Assembly: GCF_043641555.1 (NCBI RefSeq) | Contig: NZ_JBHZRJ010000003.1 | Location: forward strand, 1-64,000 | Direction: 5' to 3' | Length of the DNA: 64,000 nucleotides | Origin: Saccharospirillum alexandrii_A | GTDB taxonomy: Bacteria > Pseudomonadota > Gammaproteobacteria > Pseudomonadales > Natronospirillaceae | Shown: one piece after another, positions 50,360 through 59,835 of the stretch | Numbering within the stretch: position 1 is the stretch's first letter | Layout of the letters: every line of letters begins with the position of its first letter | Translations under genes and position numbers: made by a program | The notes under the pieces: generated by a model | What the model was told of the DNA's origin: nothing | What the model saw: the letters and a program-made list of their open reading frames with translations, nothing else | The model's database searches: none

Positions 50360-51652
50360 ATGCGTTCAATTCTTGTATCAATTATGGCCCTGTTTCTGGG
50401 CATCTGCCTGTTATTGCTGGGCAACAGCCTGCTGAGTACTTTGCTGGTGTTGCGCGGTGTCGCTGAAGGTTTTTCCGGTCAATATCTGGGTATCCTGACG
50501 TCGGTCTACTTTCTCGGTGCGCTGGTGGCCACCTTGATGGCCTCGACGATGATCAAGCGTATGGGTCACATTCGCTGTTTTACCTTCTGCACGGCCTTGC
50601 TGGGCTGCAGCATTCTGGCCTATGTGCTCATTATTTCGCCGCTGGCCTGGCTGGTGATCCGGTTCTTTACCGGGTTCGGTGTGTTCGTGATGTATACGGT
50701 GATCGAGAGCTGGCTGAACGGCCAGACTCAGGATGCCTACCGCAGCCGGGTGTTTTCAATCTATACGCTGGTGAATCTGGTGGCGATTGCGGCCTCCCAG
50801 CAGTTGCTGCGCATCGACAGCGCCACCAGCTACACCCTGTTTGTGCTGGCCAGCTTTCTGGTGACTGCAGCCATCATGCCGGTCTCCTGGACGCGTCTGC
50901 AGCAGCCTCATGTGCCTGTCGACATGCCGTCGATGAGTATTCTGAAATTGTTTGATGCCGCGCCGGTTGCGGTGACTGGCGTGGTGGTGTCTGGCCTGAT
51001 CATGGGGCCTTTTTGGGGGCTAACACCCTTGTTCGTGGCGGGCCTCGACTATACCGAAAATCAGCTGGCGGCCTTTATTTCCCTGTCGATTCTCGGCGGT
51101 GCGCTGATTCAATACCCGGTCGGGCGCTGGTCGGACCGGATGGACCGGCGCCGTGTCATTCTGGTGACCTTCGTACTCGGCACTCTACTGGCACTGGGGA
51201 TGGCGCTGAGCGCCTGGTATTTACCGGTTGAACGCACCCTGATGACGGCACTGTCGGTCCTGTTCTGCGGGCTGGTGCTGGCGGTCTACCCGATATCAGT
51301 AGCCCACCTGGTCGACCGGATTCACAAGGACCACCTGGTTGCCGGCTCCAGTGGCTTGTTGATGCTCTATGGTCTCGGGTCGTTCATTGGGCCTGCGGCG
51401 GCGGGGCTGGCGCTCGAATACCTGGGCGCCGGTGGCTTGCCGGCCTATTACCTGATCACTCTGGCGCTGTTCAGCCTGGTACTGAGCGTACAGCTGATTC
51501 GTTCACGCATCATCGAACGTCCGGAAGACCACGAAAGCCAGTACGTGGCCATGGTGCGCACCTCGCCCAACGTACTGCCACTGCACCCGGATTCCGAAGA
51601 GGATGTGGGTCCACCCGAAGAGCGCCGCAACGAGGACCGCGAATCAGCATAG
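50360..51652 (+). CDS. Major facilitator superfamily transporter (YcaD-like)
   Basis: 430 residues with twelve predicted helices, followed by a 45-residue acidic cytoplasmic tail. The central loop motif GRWSDRMDRRR (about 255) and the N-half loop are typical of MFS carriers. Overall resemblance is to the YcaD/TMF-type MFS group. Substrate and direction of transport are not known. Confidence 0.88.
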   Translation: MRSILVSIMALFLGICLLLLGNSLLSTLLVLRGVAEGFSGQYLGILTSVYFLGALVATLMASTMIKRMGHIRCFTFCTALLGCSILAYVLIISPLAWLVIRFFTGFGVFVMYTVIESWLNGQTQDAYRSRVFSIYTLVNLVAIAASQQLLRIDSATSYTLFVLASFLVTAAIMPVSWTRLQQPHVPVDMPSMSILKLFDAAPVAVTGVVVSGLIMGPFWGLTPLFVAGLDYTENQLAAFISLSILGGALIQYPVGRWSDRMDRRRVILVTFVLGTLLALGMALSAWYLPVERTLMTALSVLFCGLVLAVYPISVAHLVDRIHKDHLVAGSSGLLMLYGLGSFIGPAAAGLALEYLGAGGLPAYYLITLALFSLVLSVQLIRSRIIERPEDHESQYVAMVRTSPNVLPLHPDSEEDVGPPEERRNEDRESA

Positions 51653-51670
51653 GCGAGCTGCTAAAACGCA

Positions 51671-52633
51671 TTACAGCTCGTCGGTGCCGACTTCAATCTT
51701 TTCGTCAGTCAGGTCGGCAAAGCCTTGCTTGGCCTCGTAACGGTCCAGTGCGGCAGCGCACAGCTGATAGCCATCCTCGATCATTTCGCTGGCCAGGTGA
51801 TAGTCGAACAGGCCCCCCACACCCCGTGGAATTTCAATCAGAACATCGGGCTGGTGTGCGGCCAGCTTCATGTGGGCAATGGTGTTTTGCATGGTATCGA
51901 TAGAGCGGTTCATCAATTCGAGCATGCTCCATTGGTTCTGGGGTTCCGTGGTGTCGGCTTTTTCCGACCACCAGCGGTCAATAAAGCGGTTGATGGCGCG
52001 GTGTACCGTATTCTGCGCCTCTTCGGAGAGTCTGACCGGCTTCTTGTGTTTCGCCTTTTCCATTCTGCCCAGCATGTCAGCGCGGCCGTTGAGGTTGACC
52101 GCTATGGTCATGTCGGTCTGGGTGCGCAGAGTGGGGGCGATCGGCACTGGGTTCAGTACGCCGCCGTCGACCAGCATCATGCCCCGGTAGGGATGCGGCT
52201 TGAAGACAGAGGGGATGGCGATGGAACCTCTGATGGCTTCAAACAGGGAGCCGTCGTTGAGCCAGATCTCCCGCTGGCGTTCGATATCGACCGCAACGGC
52301 GGTAAACTCGATGGGCAGGTTCTCGATTTGCGCATCGCCGACCTGGCGCTTTAGAACTTCCATGATCTTATAGCCCTTGAACAGGCCACCGCCGTTGAAG
52401 GAGAGGTCGAGCAGGCGAAGGACGTCGGTGCGTTCCAGAGCGCAGACCCAGCGTTCGTACTGGTCCAGTTTGCCGGCCGCGTAAAATCCGCCGACCAGGG
52501 CGCCGATACTGGCACCCGCGATGTTGGTTATCTTGTAGTTCCGGTCTTCGAGGCAGCGGATAATGCCAATATGAGCCATACCCCGGGCGCCGCCACTTCC
52601 AAGTACCAGCGATACGGTTTTTTGTGACTTCAC
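51671..52633 (-). CDS. Patatin-like phospholipase (RssA-type)
   Basis: 320 residues; predicted lipid acyl hydrolase with a Ser-Asp dyad. Oxyanion loop GSGGARGMAH (about 13), nucleophile elbow GASIGALVGG (Ser about 43) and the Asp motif DGGVLNPVP (about 157). It starts at GTG with AGGAG 7 nt upstream. Convergent with the MFS gene and divergent from the SBF transporter. Confidence 0.9.
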   Translation of the reverse strand: MKSQKTVSLVLGSGGARGMAHIGIIRCLEDRNYKITNIAGASIGALVGGFYAAGKLDQYERWVCALERTDVLRLLDLSFNGGGLFKGYKIMEVLKRQVGDAQIENLPIEFTAVAVDIERQREIWLNDGSLFEAIRGSIAIPSVFKPHPYRGMMLVDGGVLNPVPIAPTLRTQTDMTIAVNLNGRADMLGRMEKAKHKKPVRLSEEAQNTVHRAINRFIDRWWSEKADTTEPQNQWSMLELMNRSIDTMQNTIAHMKLAAHQPDVLIEIPRGVGGLFDYHLASEMIEDGYQLCAAALDRYEAKQGFADLTDEKIEVGTDEL

Positions 52634-52870
52634 GAGATTGCTCCTTTGGTTCCCATGTTCTGAATAAGGCGGGAAGCCTGTTCGAGGTAAAGTATGAAGC
52701 CAAATTGTTGAATTGCTACCCTCTAAGGCCTCCGGTGATAGTGGTTATCCCAGTCCAGCGCTACACTGTTAGGCTATGCTGAATGAGCTGCCGGCCCTGA
52801 TGCTGGAGCGTTGAAGAATTGGGTCAGCTCATTGTTGTTTGCCCTGAAACACCCCGTTGAGGAGTCTTGA

Positions 52871-53782
52871 GTGTTAGATTCAGTCCAGATTGCTTTCGAT
52901 CCTTCCAGCCTCGATATGTTGAACTTCATGCTGGCCATCATGATGTTTGGCGCGGCATTGTCGGTCAAAATGAGCGATTTCCGTTACGTACTGAAGTCGC
53001 CCAAAGCGCCGGTGATTGGTCTGGTCTGTCAGTTTGTTCTGTTGCCAGCCGCCACTTACGCCCTCACCCGTGCATTATCACTGGATCCCTCACTGGCACT
53101 GGGCATGATTCTGGTCGCAGCCTGTCCGGGTGGTAGTTTCTCAAACATCATCACCTTTCTCAGTCGTGGCCATGTTGCCACCTCGGTGAGCATGACCGGC
53201 ATTTCTTCGCTCGCGGCAATAGTGATGACCCCGTTGAACTTCACCTTTTACGCTTCACTGGCACCGGAAACCCGGGCCATCGTCCAGGCCATCAACGTCG
53301 AGCCGCTGGCCATGGTGCAGTTGATTGGCTGGGTTCTGGGGGTGCCGCTGGCACTGGGCATGCTGGTGGGTCACAAGTTCCCGGGGTTTGCGGCCCGTGC
53401 TGACAAGCCGGCGCGCTGGGTCTCGCTGCTGATCTTCCTGGTGTTTGTTGGAATTGCCTTTTCGCGCAATGGTGGGCTCTTTATCGAACATGCCACGGCC
53501 TTTGCCGGCCTCGTCATCGTGCACAACGCTCTGGCACTCAGCCTTGGCTGGGCGGCAGCCACCTGGGCCCGACTGCCTGAAGATCAGCGGCGTGCGGTCA
53601 TTCTCGAAGTCGGCATTCAGAACTCGGGTCTCGGGCTCATTATCCTGTTTTCGTTCTACCCGAATCTCGGTGGCATGATGCTGATTACCGCGTTCTGGGG
53701 TGTCTGGCACCTGGTCAGCGGTTTGTTGTTGTCGGCATTCTGGTCGCGACGCCCCCCTCAACTCAGTATCGGGTTGGTTTAA
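52871..53782 (+). CDS. Bile acid:sodium symporter family protein
   Basis: 303 residues, nine or ten membrane helices, SBF fold. Conserved features are ACPGGSFSNIITFLSRG (about 78-94) and the helix-break EVGIQNSGLGLI (about 257-268), which forms the crossover sodium/substrate site. It starts at GTG with GAGGAG 6 nt upstream. Substrate probably an organic anion; not specified by sequence. Confidence 0.9.
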   Translation: MLDSVQIAFDPSSLDMLNFMLAIMMFGAALSVKMSDFRYVLKSPKAPVIGLVCQFVLLPAATYALTRALSLDPSLALGMILVAACPGGSFSNIITFLSRGHVATSVSMTGISSLAAIVMTPLNFTFYASLAPETRAIVQAINVEPLAMVQLIGWVLGVPLALGMLVGHKFPGFAARADKPARWVSLLIFLVFVGIAFSRNGGLFIEHATAFAGLVIVHNALALSLGWAAATWARLPEDQRRAVILEVGIQNSGLGLIILFSFYPNLGGMMLITAFWGVWHLVSGLLLSAFWSRRPPQLSIGLV

Positions 53783-54552
53783 CCGGCCTGTTGGGCCAGG
53801 TGTAATCGGTTTTGCAACCAGAGTGCCTGGTCTGACAGGCTGCGCTCTGACGGCAGGTCATTGACCGCTATCACCTCGACAACCCGCATGTGAATGCTCT
53901 GGTGCCTGCCCAGCCGGTACGCCCAAACCTGCACAATCGCGCGCAGCACCGGGTGAATGCGATGCAACAGCTGGCGCACAGGCGCGCGTGGCATTTGCAC
54001 ATCGACCAGCACGATGGGGCGGTTGGTCTCGCGAGCCAGCCGAATGATGCCGGTACGCCAGGTGGGGTCTGTGGCGTTCCCCCAGAATGGTCGCGCCTGG
54101 CTCAGCCCGCCGGCCGGCGTAATGACCAGCCGCCCCTCTTCCTGCAACCATTGGCTGGCAGCCGCCAGTGTTTTGCTGCCACCCAGAGAGCGACGTTCGC
54201 TGTCCAGGTTGACCGACAGAAACACCTTGCGCAGCGGGCCAAACACGTTCAGAAAATTACGCGCCATGATGCGCGTCGGCACCCGGGTTCGACTGGCCAG
54301 CCAGGCCAGGCCCAGCCCGTCGAAGAGACCATGCGGATGATTACCGGCAACAATGCAACTGCCCAGGTCATCGAGCAGGTCGGTGTTCTCGGCAGTCAGC
54401 GAAAATTGGTTTCGGCGCAACAGGGTGTCGAGCATGGCATGCAGCTCGCCATCGCCGGTTTGCCAGGCATCGTTCAGTAATTGCTCGGCCCAGTTAACAC
54501 CGACCAGTTTAAACAGGGTGCGGCGCACGGGGGCGGGCCAGTGATCAAGCAT
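53779..54552 (-). CDS. Lysophospholipid acyltransferase-family protein
   Basis: About 257 residues from the ATG at 54552 (a TTG at 54612 is the longer option). Its acyltransferase motif I is NHPHGLFDG, the NHPxGxxDG variant (His-x5-Asp) seen in PlsC/OlsA-related enzymes, rather than the classic Hx4D. The later segment ITPAGGLSQARPFWG corresponds to the glycerol-phosphate-binding motif. Likely acylates a lysolipid or ornithine lipid precursor; substrate unknown. Its stop overlaps the SBF stop by 4 bp (convergent). Confidence 0.8.
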   Translation of the reverse strand: MLDHWPAPVRRTLFKLVGVNWAEQLLNDAWQTGDGELHAMLDTLLRRNQFSLTAENTDLLDDLGSCIVAGNHPHGLFDGLGLAWLASRTRVPTRIMARNFLNVFGPLRKVFLSVNLDSERRSLGGSKTLAAASQWLQEEGRLVITPAGGLSQARPFWGNATDPTWRTGIIRLARETNRPIVLVDVQMPRAPVRQLLHRIHPVLRAIVQVWAYRLGRHQSIHMRVVEVIAVNDLPSERSLSDQALWLQNRLHLAQQAG

Positions 54553-54685
54553 CGTTGTGTATCCAGCTGGATCATCCCTGACATGACTAATAACGGGTCG
54601 GTCTAACGCCAACCTGAGTAAAGCCAGAGAATAAGTCGGTTACCGCCGTGTTACAAGCGCGTCTCTCGCATCCGCGAACGGTTCA

Positions 54686-57439
54686 CTAACCTGGCTGGTA
54701 CGCCGCTTTTACACTGCGTTCAAATTCTGCCAGCGGCACTGGGTGGCCAAAGTAGTAGCCCTGATAAGCCTGGCAGCCAAACTGTTTCAGTAACCGCGCT
54801 TGCTCGGCGGTCTCGACACCCTCGGCTATGGCGTTGATCGACAGACTTGAGGCTAACGAAATGATCGTTCGGGCGATGTCGGAATCGTCCGGGTTGGTGG
54901 TCAGGTCGTTGACGAAGGTGCGGTCGATTTTCAATTGATCCAGAGGCAGTTGTTTCAGGTAGGACAGCGACGAATAGCCGGTGCCAAAATCATCGAGAGA
55001 AAACCCGATGCCCTGCAAACGTAACTGTTGCATCTTGGCAATGGTGTCCTGCACATCTTCCAGCAACATGCTTTCCGTCAACTCGAGTTTCAGCAGCGCA
55101 GCGGGTGCACGGGCCTGTTGAACAATGCGCACTACCTCGGCTACGAAATCGGGCTGATGCAACTGCCGCGCACTGATGTTGACCGACAGGGTCAGCTGCG
55201 ACAGAGCCGGATCCTTTGCCCAGCCGGCCAGTATTTCGCAGGAACGTTCGAGCACCCAATCACCCAGAGGATTAATCAGACCGGTTTCTTCTGCCACCTG
55301 TATCACCTCGGTCGGCGGCAGCAGGCCGCGGTTGGGGTGATGCCAGCGCAGCAAGCTTTCGGCCCCGACAATGGTGTGGTCGGCATCGACCTGGGGCTGC
55401 AAAAAGAGCTCGAATTGCTGTTCCTTGATGGCCGTGCGAATTTCGTTGGCCATTTCCAGGTGCTCGAGCACCCGGGCCTGCATGTCGGGGGTGAAAAAAC
55501 GTGCGGTGTTCTTGCCTGCGTCCTTTGCCTGATACATGGCCAGATCAGCTTGTTTAAGCAATTCATCAACACTGTGCGAGTGGTTGCTGAACAGAGTAAT
55601 CCCGATACTCAGGGTGCTGAAGTGTTCCAGATTGGGCATAAAAAATGGTTGCCTGAAGGCGTCCAGCACATTGGTGGCCAATGCTTCGGCAAATTCGGTG
55701 GCATTGCTGACATTCGCCGAGAGACTTTCCAGCAAAATGATGAACTCGTCACCACCAATGCGTGCCACGGTGTCGGTATGGCGAATGCAACCGACAAGCC
55801 GTTCGGCAACCTGTTGCAGAAACAGGTCGCCGGTATCGTGCCCCCGGGTATCGTTAAGGGTTTTGAAATCATCCAGGTCGATGTAGAGCAAGGCACCATA
55901 TTGTTCGGTGCTGGTAGCGGCTGCCAGCGCTCTGGTGAGGCGGTCCATCAACATGCGTCGGTTGGGCATGCTGGTGAGCTGGTCATAAAAGGCCAGTTGT
56001 TCAATGCGCTGTTCGGCCGCTTTGCGTTCCGTGGTATCAACGATGGTCACGACAAAGTTCTGCACGGTGTCGCCCTCATCCGACAACACGGCGGTAATGT
56101 GCATCCATTGCAGGTAATACTCTCCGTTCTTTCGTTGCCCCCAGGCTTCGCCCTGCCAGCTGCCGGTGCTGGCCAGGCTTTGTTCAATGATCTGGTTGAT
56201 GTCTTCGTCATGCCGGTTAGGTTCTATCAGACTCATGAGTGAGCCGGCAATGTCTTCCTGTCGGTAACCGGTCATCCGGGTGAAGGCTTCATTGACTTTT
56301 AAAATACGGGTTGCCCCATCGGTGACCAGCATGCCCTGTGCCGATTCAAACACGTTGGCGGCAATATTCAGTTCGTACACCATGCGCTGCATGGCAAGCC
56401 CGACCTGATTGTGCTCGTAGATGCCACCGGTTTTAAACGGTGCAGCCCGGGTACTTTGCCGGGTATTTGCAATGTACTGCAACAGATTACTGATGCTCCG
56501 GTTATGGTTCAGATGGACCAGCCAGGTGGCGAATGCAAAAAGCAAAATGAACCCGGCCGACAGGGCAAAGAACGTTCTTTGGTAGGTTTCAGCTACGGGC
56601 GGAAAGTGGTCGGCCGACAGGCCGAGCTCGATCCAGACATCATCGCGGTTGCTGGCAATGTCCAATGGCCGTGTTTTCAGATAGACATTGTCTTTTTGCT
56701 CAACGACACCGAATGGCTGCGCATAGGACGCGCCGCCGCTATAGTCCAGTTCGGTCTGGCGTATCAGCTCCCGGTCACCCAGCCCGATCTTGATCACATC
56801 AACGTCGGCCAGTTTGGCAATATCATTCAGCAGCGTGCGATTCTGACCAATGGCCAGGCCAATATAGAGGTAGCCGCGAAGTCTGAGCGAGGCAGGGTCA
56901 AAAAGTGGTGCTGCTTTCAGAATCACCGTCAGCGGTTCAGTATGTTCGATCAGCCAGCGATGGGTGTAGTGCACGGGCGAACGCAATTGGCCCAGCATGG
57001 GGTTGATGTCGTAGAGGGGCAGGCTGGCATCGAACAGCAATTGGCCGGAGGCGTCGGTGATGAACAGGACGTCAATGTTGTTTCCCAGCGCCGAATCCTG
57101 AAACATATAGGCTATATCGTTGTTTGCTGAATCGAGACTGGTAGTACCACTGGCGATCGAGGTGAATACCCGGTTGGCTGCCGCGCTTTGCAAATAGGCA
57201 TCGAGCAGGTCGAGCCGGTTGGTATAAAGGTTGGCGGCTGTCCGGTGGTGTTGGCGCAAGGTGTTTTGAATTTCACTGTCGAGGCTGTCCTGTGCGGTTT
57301 CGACAGCATAAAGCATGGAAAAAAAGAGCGTTATTAACCCCAGTGCACCAAAGACGAGGGCGATGCGGGTAATGAATTTCAGTTCAAGGAATCGCCTTCT
57401 CACTGACCCATTGGCGTCAAGCGTCGAATGCTTTGGCAT
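54686..57439 (-). CDS. Membrane GGDEF-EAL c-di-GMP enzyme with periplasmic sensor and PAS domain
   Basis: 917 residues. Helix 1 (about 28-48), periplasmic Cache-like domain (about 50-285), helix 2 (about 288-310), PAS (about 360-470), GGDEF (about 480-640) and EAL (about 655-910). The cyclase motif GGDEF is intact (ARIGGDEFI). The phosphodiesterase has ESLLRW in place of EALLRW, with ELTES, DDFGTGYSS and AEGVET intact, so both activities are possible. It lies upstream of the pilus genes that include the c-di-GMP receptor MshE. Confidence 0.92.
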   Translation of the reverse strand: MPKHSTLDANGSVRRRFLELKFITRIALVFGALGLITLFFSMLYAVETAQDSLDSEIQNTLRQHHRTAANLYTNRLDLLDAYLQSAAANRVFTSIASGTTSLDSANNDIAYMFQDSALGNNIDVLFITDASGQLLFDASLPLYDINPMLGQLRSPVHYTHRWLIEHTEPLTVILKAAPLFDPASLRLRGYLYIGLAIGQNRTLLNDIAKLADVDVIKIGLGDRELIRQTELDYSGGASYAQPFGVVEQKDNVYLKTRPLDIASNRDDVWIELGLSADHFPPVAETYQRTFFALSAGFILLFAFATWLVHLNHNRSISNLLQYIANTRQSTRAAPFKTGGIYEHNQVGLAMQRMVYELNIAANVFESAQGMLVTDGATRILKVNEAFTRMTGYRQEDIAGSLMSLIEPNRHDEDINQIIEQSLASTGSWQGEAWGQRKNGEYYLQWMHITAVLSDEGDTVQNFVVTIVDTTERKAAEQRIEQLAFYDQLTSMPNRRMLMDRLTRALAAATSTEQYGALLYIDLDDFKTLNDTRGHDTGDLFLQQVAERLVGCIRHTDTVARIGGDEFIILLESLSANVSNATEFAEALATNVLDAFRQPFFMPNLEHFSTLSIGITLFSNHSHSVDELLKQADLAMYQAKDAGKNTARFFTPDMQARVLEHLEMANEIRTAIKEQQFELFLQPQVDADHTIVGAESLLRWHHPNRGLLPPTEVIQVAEETGLINPLGDWVLERSCEILAGWAKDPALSQLTLSVNISARQLHQPDFVAEVVRIVQQARAPAALLKLELTESMLLEDVQDTIAKMQQLRLQGIGFSLDDFGTGYSSLSYLKQLPLDQLKIDRTFVNDLTTNPDDSDIARTIISLASSLSINAIAEGVETAEQARLLKQFGCQAYQGYYFGHPVPLAEFERSVKAAYQPG

Positions 57440-57471
57440 TCTTACCCCGGTTGGCGTGTAAGTTGGGATGT

Positions 57472-58500
57472 TCAGTTCTCATCGGCTTCACCATACTCCT
57501 GAATCAGCCAGCGATAGTTTTCAACTTGCTGTTCAAAGTAGGACTGTAACCGGGGTTCATCCCAGAAGGTGATGGGCAGGCGAACCCGTTCGGTGGCCTG
57601 AATAAAACGGGGGTCTTGCGTGGCTTTGGACAGGGCGGCGGACAGAACGCTGACCTGGTCGTCCGGCGTATCGGCGGGAACCACCACCACCCGTGGGTTC
57701 TGCATCGACACATCGTAGCCGAGCTCGCCAATGGCGGGCGCGTCCGGGTAGCCAATCAGCCGTTCATTAACGAGTCCCATCAGCACGACCATCTCGCCCG
57801 ATTCGGTGTACTGGGTGTGCGTTCCGCCACTGAATGCAAAGTCAACGTCGCCCGCCAGTACCATGGGTGCCATGCCAGCCCCTCCCGTGGTGGGCACGAT
57901 ACGCAGTGGAATGCCCTCTCGACGCGAGATCATATTGATGACAAAGCGATCCTGTGAGGTCTGGGAGGCGACCGTCAGTTCGTCTTTGTCGCGAGCGTAG
58001 TCAAGTAATTCTGCCCAGGTGCGGTACGGCTTGTTACCACCGGTGACCAGCGCCGACTGATCCAGTGCCAGTGCCGACACATAACGAAAACTGTTCAGAT
58101 CGAAGGAAGCGTCGGTTACCAGGGGGGTAAAAGTATAGGGTAGCGATGAACCAAACATCATTAGGTAACCCTGGTCGGTACTGCTTGCTACCAGGGCGGC
58201 CGCAACGCCACCGCCAGCGCCTGGCAGGTAGAGTCGCTCTACCGGTTGGCCAAGCTCGTCTTCCAGCACCTCAGCCAGGGCCTGAGCCTGAATGTCGGTA
58301 CTGCCGCCCGGGTTGAATCCAATGACCATGGTCAGTGGACGGTTGGGAAAGTCGCTTGCTCTGACACCCGGCAAGGCAAAAAGGACCAGCAGGCTGGCGA
58401 TCAGGCTTAGGGATGCTGGCGTCAGATTGCTGAAGAAGCGGGAGATTATGCGGCATCTGCCTGGAGGTACCCGGGCGCCATTAGAATCGAGTTCACTCAT
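57472..58500 (-). CDS. Tripartite tricarboxylate transporter substrate-binding protein (TctC/Bug)
   Basis: 342 residues; a signal/anchor segment near 30-48 precedes the mature Bug fold beginning DFPNRPLTMVIGFNPGGSTD (about 50). That opening is the TctC hallmark binding loop. Such proteins bind carboxylates for TctAB permeases, but no tctA or tctB is nearby, so it is an orphan. The GGDEF-EAL gene follows 32 bp downstream on the same strand, suggesting the binding protein could feed a signal to its Cache domain; that is speculative. Confidence 0.85.
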   Translation of the reverse strand: MSELDSNGARVPPGRCRIISRFFSNLTPASLSLIASLLVLFALPGVRASDFPNRPLTMVIGFNPGGSTDIQAQALAEVLEDELGQPVERLYLPGAGGGVAAALVASSTDQGYLMMFGSSLPYTFTPLVTDASFDLNSFRYVSALALDQSALVTGGNKPYRTWAELLDYARDKDELTVASQTSQDRFVINMISRREGIPLRIVPTTGGAGMAPMVLAGDVDFAFSGGTHTQYTESGEMVVLMGLVNERLIGYPDAPAIGELGYDVSMQNPRVVVVPADTPDDQVSVLSAALSKATQDPRFIQATERVRLPITFWDEPRLQSYFEQQVENYRWLIQEYGEADEN

Positions 58501-58599
58501 ACATCAATCCCCGTCTATCCCTGAGTCGTGTCGGGTACATCCCGGTTACGTCAGTTTAGGAGTGAGCTGTTTGTTTGTCTAGCCGAAGGCGCGGGGCTA

Positions 58600-59835
58600 T
58601 TAGCCGAAGGCGGCACCCAGATCCCACATGGGCAAAAACACGCCCAGGGCCAGCACCAGCACCATCATGCCCATAAACAGCAACAGGATCGGTTCAATCG
58701 CCTCGGCCAGTCGTTTCAGATCGTATTCGACTTCCTGGTCGTAAAAATCGGCGATGTCGACCAGCAAACCACCGACATTACCGGTTTCTTCACCAACGGC
58801 GATCATTTGCAAAATCAGCGGGTTGAACAAACCACTGGCCGAGGCCGTAGCCTGCAGCGATTCACCCCGTTCAATGCCCGACATCATGCCTTCAATGCCC
58901 TTGCCAATGTACTTGTTGCCGACGGTCCGGCTGGCCACGCTCAGTGCCTGCAACAGCGGCACCCCGGCCTCCAGCATCATAGCGAAGGGGCGGGCAAACC
59001 GGCCCAGTGCAATGCGTTCATAAATACCGCCCATCAGCGGAAATCGCAGTATCTGTCGGTCCCATGCCAGAGCCCCCTGAGGCGTCTTTTTCCAGCGTTT
59101 GAAGGCGTATACCCCCAATACAGCCAGACCCAGCAGGTAAGGCCAGGTGCTGATCATGATGTCGGAGCTGGTGATCAGAATGCGCGTTGGCAGGGGCAGG
59201 TCGGCGCCCAGTTTGGCAAATACTCCGGCGAAGGCCGGAATCACCATAAAGTTGATGACCACCATCGCCAGGGATATGGCGGCAACGACAATGATGGGGT
59301 ACCGGGTTGCTGAGGCGATGCGTTTGCGTGTGTCTTTTTCCAGTTCCAGGTGGCTGACCAGTTGTTGAAAAGCGGTATCGAGCCGGCCGGTGGATTCGCC
59401 CATGCGAATCATCGCGATGAACAGGTCGTTGAATACGTCCGGGTGGCTGCGAAACGCCGTCGACAGGGGAGAGCCCTGGGTGAGAATGCGCGCCACATCG
59501 CCGAGCACTTCGCCGAGGCGGGGCGAGCGGGTGGCATCGGCGAGGCCATTGATGGCGCGCATCAGCGGGATGCCCGAACGCGACAATGCGTACATCTGAC
59601 GGCAAAACATGATCAGTTCGTCGATACTGACTTTGGCCTTGCGCTGGGTATAGCGGCCAAGCAGGGCCGAGACATCAATGTTGTTGGACGAGGGTTTTGC
59701 CACCGGTTCAATGCGGGTGGCGATGATGCTCTGGCGTTTCAGCAATTGCAGCAGGGCGCTTTGCGACGCTGCCTCCAGTTGCCCCTCCACCTGGCGTCCC
59801 TCGGCGTTGCGACCCTGGTAAAAATACTCAGCCAT
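58600..59835 (-). CDS. mshG: MSHA pilus inner-membrane platform protein MshG
   Basis: GspF/PilC-type platform protein of the type IV-like MSHA pilus. 411 residues with two T2SF domains (about 68-190 and 270-395) and three membrane helices (about 165-190, 215-235, 375-400). It begins MAEYFYQGRNAEGRQVEG, as usual for this family. Its start overlaps the mshE stop by 8 bp. No mshF or prepilin gene follows; the next gene is the TctC-like one. Confidence 0.9.
   Translation of the reverse strand: MAEYFYQGRNAEGRQVEGQLEAASQSALLQLLKRQSIIATRIEPVAKPSSNNIDVSALLGRYTQRKAKVSIDELIMFCRQMYALSRSGIPLMRAINGLADATRSPRLGEVLGDVARILTQGSPLSTAFRSHPDVFNDLFIAMIRMGESTGRLDTAFQQLVSHLELEKDTRKRIASATRYPIIVVAAISLAMVVINFMVIPAFAGVFAKLGADLPLPTRILITSSDIMISTWPYLLGLAVLGVYAFKRWKKTPQGALAWDRQILRFPLMGGIYERIALGRFARPFAMMLEAGVPLLQALSVASRTVGNKYIGKGIEGMMSGIERGESLQATASASGLFNPLILQMIAVGEETGNVGGLLVDIADFYDQEVEYDLKRLAEAIEPILLLFMGMMVLVLALGVFLPMWDLGAAFG

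Noticed and set aside
52774..52968. Small minus-strand frame at the start of the SBF transporter gene
   Set aside because: Overlaps the transporter start, has no Shine-Dalgarno and no recognisable features.
55028..56242. 404-codon plus-strand frame inside the GGDEF-EAL gene
   Set aside because: Antisense shadow; the minus-strand frame has all catalytic motifs.
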